From: Bacteroidales bacterium
GTDB taxonomy: Bacteria; Bacteroidota; Bacteroidia; Bacteroidales; P3
Reading direction: 5' to 3'
Length of the DNA: 37,405 bases
Assembly: GCA_017551765.1 (NCBI GenBank)
Contig: JAFZKV010000029.1
Coordinates: 1 to 37,405 of the forward strand
Shown here: positions 22,572 through 29,007 of the stretch, piece after piece
Position numbering within the stretch: the stretch's first letter is position 1
Layout of the letters: each line of letters begins with the position of its first letter
Made by a program: the position numbers and the translations under genes
Notes under the pieces: model-generated
Told to the model about the DNA's origin: nothing
Seen by the model: the letters and a program-made list of their open reading frames with translations, nothing else
Databases searched by the model: none

Positions 22572-25526
22572 TTATTTTTTATAGATTTTAAATGTAACGG
22601 TGGCGTTTTCTCTTGGTTCATCAAGAATTAAGCAATAACCCTCTGCTTCCAAAACTTCACGACTAATACTTAGACCCATTCCTCTACCATTAGTTTTCCT
22701 GGTAAAATGCATTTCAAAAATGCGTTCTTTATCTTGTGGTTTAATGGCAAGACCATTGTTGGATATATATATCCCTGTATCGTCAGCATGAAGACGAATG
22801 ATTTTTTCGGGGATATCACTTTGGTTCAACCAATATATTGCATTGTCAATAATGTTTACAAATACTGGGTAAAACGTGGATCTGAAGCCAAATATTTTTT
22901 TGCTTGCAAATCCATTTGTATGCTTGAACGCAATTTGGTGTCTTTCCATTCTTGCTCTAAATAAATCAATCAAAAAGACTTTGATGTCTAACAAAGAGAT
23001 ATCCTCTCTTTTACGATTCAGTCTTCGATTTAGTGGGGTGAACAGACCTAAATAGCCATCTAAATGTTCAAAGTTAATCTTAATGTTCTTATATACTTTC
23101 TCTAAATTTTCGTTGACATCAGACCATGCTTTCAAATCGTTAATACTATGTCTTATTGAATTGATTGTTCCATTGAATTCGTGATGTACAATGCCGACAG
23201 CTAATCCCAATTGGCTTAGTTCCATATCTGTTTGTAGCCTTTCGCGTAATACTTCCAGTTCTTCTGAAGCGGCTTCTGCTATCTGATCGTTTGTGATAAT
23301 CTGCCCATCGTCTCCCTTTTCAACATAGAAACTTTCAAACTGTCTGATTATACGATCCATCACATCAGTGTTTCGCTGGCTTATCGTGTCAATCTGTTTC
23401 TCCATGGCCATTCTTTCTGAGACAAGATCAAAGTCATCCTTAGTGGAGAGTAACTTAAATTGATCTTTTACTTCGCGAATTTGATTGTCCAGATCCAAAA
23501 TCAGGTCATTGGTTAAATCTTTGATTCTCTTGGAAACACTTAAGACAACATCATTTGTTTCCTCTTTTTTCTGCTTGTTTGAAGAAAGTGCTTCTTTAGA
23601 AATCAGCTCCACTGCCTGTTCCAAGCGTTTTCTTTTATTAACCTCTATTTCCAAACGTTCAGTAAATTCGTTCACCAAACTGTCAATTTGTTCAAAATGA
23701 GGTTTAAATATGGTTTCATCTAGCAACTTGAACTCATTCAGGTAAGAGTCGTAATCCGCTCTCATCGATTTTGTCAAAGCAAATCCTTTTGGCGGAGATA
23801 CAGAGACTTTCTTACGATATTCTGAAAGTGATTGCCTGGCGTTCAACTCAGAATCTATAAGTTTTTGACTTGCACTATCAGGATCTTTCATGTAAATCAA
23901 AGAAGACAGTTCGTTTCTGAATTGACTAATAATACTGTCACAGTCCTTTTCAAACGTGTGTTCATTAAGTCGAGAAAAAAACTGGTCTAAATCCTTAGAA
24001 AATCTGTCTTTTTTGCTTTTTGCAAGTTTGTCTCTTCTCTCTAAAGCCTGGTAATAAGAATTAATCTCTTCCTTCCGGGCATTGTAAAATTCGGACTGAG
24101 GGGTATTCCCCTTATCATTAAAGAAATCAGCCGCCAATTGCACGAAGAAGTTCTTTAATATAGATTGTAATTGTCTGTATGCTTTATTCTCAATAAACCC
24201 CTCTCGGCCTGCTTTCTCTATTAAGTTACTATGCTTCCCGTCTGCTATTTCAATAGCACCAAACATTCTCCGATATGAGAAAAAATATGTAGAGGCTCTT
24301 TTGGACCTATTCTTTTCTATATCAAGAAAATCGTAATCAGAATCACCATATGGAAGAATTCTAATATTATTACGATATATATATAAACCTCCATATTTAT
24401 CACCCTTGCTACGGATTATTCCATAATTTTCAACATCTACCCGAGAACTCTTTAGTTCGCCTTGCAAGTACGCAAGATTTATTGAGAAAGGTCCGCACTC
24501 TGTTTCTCGATAATGGTTGTCTCGCCAATTGATAACATGATTGAATGTTTTTTCTCCGTATATCCTAATAGTTCCTTTAAATTGCCCAAACTCATCAAAT
24601 TGGCCAGAGAAATGGTGGTCGGCAATTTCGAATTCCTCAGGAGTAAAAAATTGTTTTTCCTCTATTAGACTAATAAATGTTCCATCATCATGCCTGTAAT
24701 CTCTAAAAGCAATATCTATTGTTGGTGATGGATGATTGGGAGTCATTGTATTATGAAATCCCATTAGCATTTTTTCCATTTTTGTAGCTTCACTGGAATC
24801 TCCATCGCCCTCAATGTCAGGAACTAAAGAATCGCTAACAGGGGCTATAAAAAAATGGGTACCACCATTTTGCAAAAAAGTTGTCCCACCGATAACAGAA
24901 TAAATACTTTTAAGATCCGAATTAAACTCTTTTATCCTGTTTGCTATCCGGATATAGTCATCTTCACTCACACTGCCTTTCTCTTGGAGTTTCTTCAAAG
25001 AGCCAATGCATTCCTCTTTCAATGAGGTAAGTTCTTCTTCTGTCGGAATACTTTCAAACTCCTTAACTGGAATCACAACATCGTCAATGTTTATCCCTGT
25101 TAGTTCAAATACATCCCAACTGATAAAAGCTGCAACAATTCTGCTGGAAGACTCGTATTTTGCTTTAGTTAAAATAAGTACCTGGCTTCCGATTGACGCA
25201 ATAGCCAATCTACCAATTCCTTTTTCTCCCATTATGGGTCTTTGCGCTTTGGATGGGTCAACGGGAGGCAACAAATTACTCCCACTTGCCACTTTACTAT
25301 CAGTTCCTAATGTTAGCCATCTGTCTAAAAAATCATTTTTTGACATGCCTATTCCATCATCTCTAAGAACCAGCATGCTGTTTTTGCGCAAAAAATCAAT
25401 ATCAAAATGATCGGCATACGCATCATGAGCATTTTTAATAAGCTCATTAATAGCTGTTGGAATACCAGCGATTTGCTGTCTGCCCAATAAGTCCAGAGCC
25501 CTTGCTCTTGTTTTAAACTGCGCCAT
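22572..25526 (-). CDS. Double-GHKL protein: Hsp90/MORC-like ATPase fused to a histidine-kinase-like module
   Basis: A 984-residue protein from the preferred start at 25526 (MAQFKTRARALDLLG, 2 nt after M1); an earlier Met would overlap M1. The N-terminal Hsp90/MutL/MORC-like ATPase has N-box NELIKNAHDAY (27-37), DDGIGMS (56-62) and GEKGIGRLA (100-108). A long charged helical middle (about 450-770) is probably coiled coil. The C-terminus has an H-box-like VHHEFN (780-785), N-box NIIDNAIYW (about 892-900), a changed G1 box SNNGLAI and G2 GRGMGLSIS (947-955). GHKL ATPases of MutL/MORC type are known in restriction-modification loci. Fusion to a kinase module next to a receiver suggests signalling control of restriction (inference). 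Confidence 0.8.
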   Translation of the reverse strand: MAQFKTRARALDLLGRQQIAGIPTAINELIKNAHDAYADHFDIDFLRKNSMLVLRDDGIGMSKNDFLDRWLTLGTDSKVASGSNLLPPVDPSKAQRPIMGEKGIGRLAIASIGSQVLILTKAKYESSSRIVAAFISWDVFELTGINIDDVVIPVKEFESIPTEEELTSLKEECIGSLKKLQEKGSVSEDDYIRIANRIKEFNSDLKSIYSVIGGTTFLQNGGTHFFIAPVSDSLVPDIEGDGDSSEATKMEKMLMGFHNTMTPNHPSPTIDIAFRDYRHDDGTFISLIEEKQFFTPEEFEIADHHFSGQFDEFGQFKGTIRIYGEKTFNHVINWRDNHYRETECGPFSINLAYLQGELKSSRVDVENYGIIRSKGDKYGGLYIYRNNIRILPYGDSDYDFLDIEKNRSKRASTYFFSYRRMFGAIEIADGKHSNLIEKAGREGFIENKAYRQLQSILKNFFVQLAADFFNDKGNTPQSEFYNARKEEINSYYQALERRDKLAKSKKDRFSKDLDQFFSRLNEHTFEKDCDSIISQFRNELSSLIYMKDPDSASQKLIDSELNARQSLSEYRKKVSVSPPKGFALTKSMRADYDSYLNEFKLLDETIFKPHFEQIDSLVNEFTERLEIEVNKRKRLEQAVELISKEALSSNKQKKEETNDVVLSVSKRIKDLTNDLILDLDNQIREVKDQFKLLSTKDDFDLVSERMAMEKQIDTISQRNTDVMDRIIRQFESFYVEKGDDGQIITNDQIAEAASEELEVLRERLQTDMELSQLGLAVGIVHHEFNGTINSIRHSINDLKAWSDVNENLEKVYKNIKINFEHLDGYLGLFTPLNRRLNRKREDISLLDIKVFLIDLFRARMERHQIAFKHTNGFASKKIFGFRSTFYPVFVNIIDNAIYWLNQSDIPEKIIRLHADDTGIYISNNGLAIKPQDKERIFEMHFTRKTNGRGMGLSISREVLEAEGYCLILDEPRENATVTFKIYKK

Positions 25527-25528
25527 AT

Positions 25529-26590
25529 CTAACCATTCTGTTGAATTATCATGCCTAATCTTCTTGCATATTCGCATGGAACCGCGTTTCCAATAATACG
25601 AGCAGCACCTGCGATGCTGTTTGTTTTGAACACATAGTCTTTCGGGAAAGATTGTAACGTGGCACCCTCGCGAATGGATATTGCCCTGTCTTCGTCTGGA
25701 TGAGCGAAACGCCCGTTAGAGATACTGAAAAACTTAGTGGTTATAGTCGGCGAAGGTCTATCCCACCACATTCGACCATAGTTGTCTTTGAAAATGTCAT
25801 CTTTTCCAACATAACAAGCCAGTTGCAATTCTCCCTGATCAGCCCAACTTAAACGGCTCCCTCCGTTATGCGGCGTTAAGGCCATACGCTTCAAACTTAC
25901 ATCGTTTAATCCTGCGGTTGTGTGTTGAAAAGCCGTAGTGTCTTTGTGCCCCGCTTTTATTGGAGTGAAGCCGTGCTGTTCTCCTAATACATCTGCTACT
26001 GTCAGGACTTTTTCTGCCTTCTTGGGGAAAGACACTTCTACGCCCTCCAACCGTGTAGCTATAAGCGAAAACCTACGACGGCTTTGAGGCACCCCGTATT
26101 GGCTCATATCAACAACCTCTTCCTTGTGGGTATAACCGAGTTTCTCTAATTTCTTCAAAAATTTTGGTAAAACGGTTTCCTTGTTTGTGACGATTCCAGG
26201 GACATTTTCAACCAAGACATAGCCGGGTTTATAATATTCAATAAATCTTGCAAAGTTCATCAACAACCCCTTGGATAGCTCTGCTTTTGAATGGTCAGTA
26301 TTGATAATGCTGTAATACTGGCAAGGACTACATCCAACAAGAATTAAATTATTATCGTTTCTTTGGACTCCGAGTTTTTTCTCGAAATAGTTGCTCCGGA
26401 GTTTTTTTACATCCTTATGAATGAAAACACTCCCAGGATTGTTGAATTCATATGTCTCTTTTGCATTCCCGTCAAAATCAACACCGGCAATCACATCTAT
26501 ACCTGCCTGCCGGAGGCCACAGGTCATACCACCTCCTCCGCAGAAGAAGTCGATTGCTCGGAATTGCTTATTATCTTTTTGAGTGGCCAT
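25529..26590 (-). CDS. DNA (cytosine-5) methyltransferase M1
   Basis: A 353-residue C5-methyltransferase with motif I DFFCGGGGMTCGL (14-26), motif IV GCSPCQYYS (catalytic Cys90), motif VI VENVPG (127-132), motif VIII QSRRRF (169-174) and motif X GNAVPCEYAR. The recognition domain between motifs VIII and IX is short (about 110 residues). Sequence differs clearly from M2, so the two are not a recent duplication. It begins 1 nt after the DUF3226 gene stop and is followed after 2 nt by the GHKL gene. GC content is intermediate between the AT-rich centre and the chromosomal flanks. Confidence 0.93.
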   Translation of the reverse strand: MATQKDNKQFRAIDFFCGGGGMTCGLRQAGIDVIAGVDFDGNAKETYEFNNPGSVFIHKDVKKLRSNYFEKKLGVQRNDNNLILVGCSPCQYYSIINTDHSKAELSKGLLMNFARFIEYYKPGYVLVENVPGIVTNKETVLPKFLKKLEKLGYTHKEEVVDMSQYGVPQSRRRFSLIATRLEGVEVSFPKKAEKVLTVADVLGEQHGFTPIKAGHKDTTAFQHTTAGLNDVSLKRMALTPHNGGSRLSWADQGELQLACYVGKDDIFKDNYGRMWWDRPSPTITTKFFSISNGRFAHPDEDRAISIREGATLQSFPKDYVFKTNSIAGAARIIGNAVPCEYARRLGMIIQQNG

Positions 26591-26591
26591 G

Positions 26592-27215
26592 TTATTCTGT
26601 CTGCATTATTTTTCCTACAAGGAACTGTTTCAACGGTTCCAAGTATTCCAAATCTAGATTCCAGTGCTGGGGGTTCTCATAATTGCGGTTTGCTTCTTTT
26701 ATCAACTCTTTCTGCCTCTTCGATTCTCCCAGCAGCGCCTCAAGGTAACCGTATATCTTGGTTTTCTTGGCTGGCGTGGTAAGGGGTGGCGGTGTGCGGC
26801 CTGGGATGTCTAACTGCACCAGTTCTTGTTCGTAATGTTCCCAGCAATCGAAAATAGGACGATTATTGGGGTTGATGATGTGCTCCAACAGGTCTTCCAA
26901 AGTACCGGCATCGTGATTGTTCGGCAATAGGAACAATTTAAAATCAACGCCATTCTGTTGCCCCCAATCCAACACGTCTTTACGACGTGCTTCAAAATCG
27001 GAGTCAGCATCGAGGATGACAAGGTTTACTCCGCCATTGTCTGTGGTGCTGCGCATACGTCGCAAGGCGGCAATACCCTTGATGTTTGTCCATCCTTCAA
27101 GATTGACAATCTGCTCTTCGGGGACTACAATGCTAAAGCAATGCTGTAAATATTGCTTGAAGAACACCATATCGGCAATGCCTTCGACGTACAATGTGAA
27201 AAATTTCTCGTTCAT
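26592..27215 (-). CDS. DUF3226/TOPRIM-like nuclease partner
   Basis: A 207-residue protein with TOPRIM-like acidic motifs: YVEGIADMVFF (Glu11) and VILDADSD (D69, D71, D73), typical of DUF3226 and OLD-family nucleases. It overlaps the AAA ATPase gene by 4 nt (ATGA), the usual layout of an ATPase-TOPRIM pair such as PARIS (AriA-AriB) or split OLD. Its predicted role is metal-dependent cleavage of nucleic acid released or gated by the ATPase; this is inferred. The last 60 residues are helical with many charges. Confidence 0.75.
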   Translation of the reverse strand: MNEKFFTLYVEGIADMVFFKQYLQHCFSIVVPEEQIVNLEGWTNIKGIAALRRMRSTTDNGGVNLVILDADSDFEARRKDVLDWGQQNGVDFKLFLLPNNHDAGTLEDLLEHIINPNNRPIFDCWEHYEQELVQLDIPGRTPPPLTTPAKKTKIYGYLEALLGESKRQKELIKEANRNYENPQHWNLDLEYLEPLKQFLVGKIMQTE

Positions 27216-28273
27216 AAGGCAATGCTTCTGATTTCGACATTGTTTTTGCAGGCTTCGGCAAGACCTTCGTATGGAAGTCGGTAGGCCTGATGCCCTTTGA
27301 GTTTGGTCTGCTCAAGCGTGTATAGGGCCATCTCGCTGCGGTAGTCGGTATGCTCTTCAAGCATCTCGTTCAGCTTTTGCAAGGTTTCTTTGCTATGGGT
27401 AGTAACAAAGATTTGTTTGTTGGTACTTACCGCCAATGCGAAGAGGGCTTCCCAGAGTTTCTTGTATGCGGAGTAGTGGAGGCCGTTGTCGATTTCGTCA
27501 ATGAGGATGATGTTGGTTTTACGGTTGGCAGCAGCGGCAATGATATTCAGATAGCGCTTCATGCCGTCGCCAGCCATCGCAAGTGGTATCAGCTCGGTCA
27601 TACCATCCAATCCCAGGAACACATTTCCGTTGATTAATTCAAGAGCATTAATTCTGTCATCAAATTTCTTCAAAAGTGTTATGACCTCGCTTTTTTGTTG
27701 TAGTTTTGTTATTTCGCCTAGGTCGTTGACGAGATTGATGGCTGATATGTCTGGAGACAAAAGGATGGTGCTTATTTTCTCAAAATAGCCTTCAGGAAGA
27801 TGCTCCTCAGATACTTTACCAGCTGCATCCATTACGATATAACTCTGATACTTGCTTCCACCGATGGCAAAATCAAGAACAACCATATTTGGGAAAAACT
27901 TGGTCTCGGATGATAGTATTGTCGAGCTTTTGTCCATTCCTCCAGTTTGTTTGTGTCCTACCGAAAGGCTTAAATTTCGGATGTCGTCATCGAACTGTGT
28001 GGCGAGGATATGTGGCGTTTGGAAGAGATCCATATTGTAGAAAATGTATTTCAGCGAATCCACTGCGCTGAAAATGTATCTGCTTCGAAGCGCATTGATA
28101 TTTTGTGGAAGATACGGATTGTGCATACCTGTTATGAATAGTAAAGCTTCCAAGACTGTGCTTTTACCACAGTTGTTTTGTCCGACAAGGATGTTGACAC
28201 GGGCAAAATCTTCCACCTTCAGATGATCAATACCTCTGAAGTTCGATATTTCTATGTTTTTGATACCGTCCAT
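27212..28273 (-). CDS. OLD-like AAA ATPase
   Basis: A 353-residue SMC/ABC-like ATPase. NFRGIDHL opens the core, Walker A is GQNNCGKST (31-39), a signature-like AMAGDGMKRYL lies near 232-242, Walker B is IILIDEIDNGLH (255-266) and the H-loop is VTTHSKE (His293). This is the AAA_15/AAA_21 type found in OLD nucleases, PARIS AriA and similar defence ATPases. It is the first gene of the ten-gene block, 32 nt downstream of a promoter box at 28305-28313, and overlaps the TOPRIM-like gene by 4 nt. I infer that the two form one complex. Confidence 0.85.
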   Translation of the reverse strand: MDGIKNIEISNFRGIDHLKVEDFARVNILVGQNNCGKSTVLEALLFITGMHNPYLPQNINALRSRYIFSAVDSLKYIFYNMDLFQTPHILATQFDDDIRNLSLSVGHKQTGGMDKSSTILSSETKFFPNMVVLDFAIGGSKYQSYIVMDAAGKVSEEHLPEGYFEKISTILLSPDISAINLVNDLGEITKLQQKSEVITLLKKFDDRINALELINGNVFLGLDGMTELIPLAMAGDGMKRYLNIIAAAANRKTNIILIDEIDNGLHYSAYKKLWEALFALAVSTNKQIFVTTHSKETLQKLNEMLEEHTDYRSEMALYTLEQTKLKGHQAYRLPYEGLAEACKNNVEIRSIAL

Positions 28274-28304
28274 TTTGATGGATTATTATATATAATATGC
28301 AGAT

Positions 28305-28313
28305 GCAAAAATA
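28305..28313 (-). promoter_or_regulatory. -7 promoter box for the defence operon
   Basis: Minus-strand TATTTTTGC matches TAnnTTTGC, 32 nt upstream of the OLD-like ATPase start. No convincing TTTG -33 box lies 19-20 nt further upstream, so the promoter may be weak or activator-dependent. Confidence 0.5.
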
Positions 28314-28369
28314 CGAAAATATTTTCAATCGGCAGAGAATTATTTCGCTTACAACTATACACAATTCAT

Positions 28370-28642
28370 CTACAGCGAGATAGAGGTTTGCCCATCTATT
28401 GTAATTATTTTAACGGAACCATAGCCGAGGACAATACGAGGGTAGTCGATATCGCCAGTTGCGGTGATGTAGTTTTTGTTGAACTTACGGAACCGGTGCG
28501 CCGTAGGCTCTGCCGACAACGTTAAAATAGGCTTTTATAAAAACTTTTATCACAGTTGCTCGAGGCCATCGAGCGTCTGTTCCAGATATTCGTTGTCGAG
28601 TTTAAGGTCGGAGATCAAAAAGGTCACATGCCGAGTGATTTT
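28370..28642 (-). pseudogene. Two short coding-like fragments, possibly eroded genes
   Basis: On the minus strand, 28550-28642 is open without an ATG and ends EYLEQTLDGLEQL before TGA. It looks like a protein C-terminus cut off by the repeat element at 28648. Downstream, 28370 to about 28525 reads in another frame through RFRKFNKNYITATGDIDYPR to a TAG, also without a start. Composition is higher in GC than the neighbouring AT-rich DNA. I do not recognise either family. They could be chance open frames. Confidence 0.3.
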
Positions 28643-28647
28643 TTAAT

Positions 28648-28759
28648 TATGTCGTGCACGACATATCCGTATCAGCCCCGTATCAACACCGTCTTTTCTC
28701 CGACTGTGGTCGGACATCACTCGGACCATACTCGGACTTGAGTCGGACCAGAGTCGGAG
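28648..28759 (-). repeat. 112-bp repeat element, copy 2 (inverted)
   Basis: Read on the minus strand: units CTCCGACTCTG, GTCCGACTCAA, GTCCGAGTATG, GTCCGAGTGAT; the inverted unit GTCCGACCACAGTCGGAG; a 32-nt spacer; and the perfect 18-bp palindrome TATGTCGTGCACGACATA (28648-28665). Lengths and order equal copy 1 at 5719-5830. It stands about 375 nt upstream of the first defence gene. Confidence 0.75.
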
Positions 28760-28890
28760 GGGGTGCATAGTGATACTGATGGCAAAATGGTGCTTAATTG
28801 GCTTATAACATGATTATTAGCAACGACAATTGTCATCTTTGCCTGTTTTTGTCCGACAAAGGAGCTGTCTGGGGGTGGTTTGGAGGTCGA

Positions 28891-28921
28891 ACTGACAGCA
28901 GACAACCGACGACTGACAACC
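28891..28921 (+). repeat. Heptamer repeat (ACTGACA type)
   Basis: Consecutive 7-nt units ACTGACA, GCAGACA, ACCGACG, ACTGACA, then ACC. The same motif family, in opposite orientation, forms the array at 36582-36637. Confidence 0.5.
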
Positions 28922-28945
28922 ATTTATATCGTGCACGACATAAAT
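28922..28945. other. 24-bp near-perfect palindrome
   Basis: ATTTATATCGTGCACGACATAAAT (in two halves ATTTATATCGTG / CACGACATAAAT) with one mismatched pair. The core TCGTGCACGA is the same as in both copies of the 112-bp element, but no 11-bp array is attached here. It may be a protein-binding site. Confidence 0.55.
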
Positions 28946-28975
28946 ACCTCCCCGGAATTTCTCCCGAGGAGGTAT
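28944..28975 (-). terminator. Probable terminator after pyrG
   Basis: A 12-pair stem with one mismatch (ATACCTCCCCGG with CCGAGGAGGTAT) and an 8-nt loop lies 33 nt past the pyrG stop. Only a weak TTTA tract follows on the minus strand. Confidence 0.5.
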
Positions 28976-29007
28976 GAGTTGGGGCCTGATTATTCAGAAT
29001 GTTTCGG

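Larger units (their letters stand above)
28274..29007. other. Intergenic region upstream of the defence operon
   Basis: About 730 nt with no intact gene. From left to right: the operon promoter (28305-28313); two coding-like minus-strand fragments (28370-28642); the inverted 112-bp repeat copy (28648-28759); a heptamer repeat (28891-28921); a 24-bp near-palindrome (28922-28945); and a hairpin after pyrG (28944-28975). Confidence 0.6.

Noticed and set aside
13350-28273. Integrative element with integrase or att sites
   Set aside because: No recombinase, transposase or relaxase reading was found; the flanking tRNA genes are 10 kb away and show no partial duplicate near the block.
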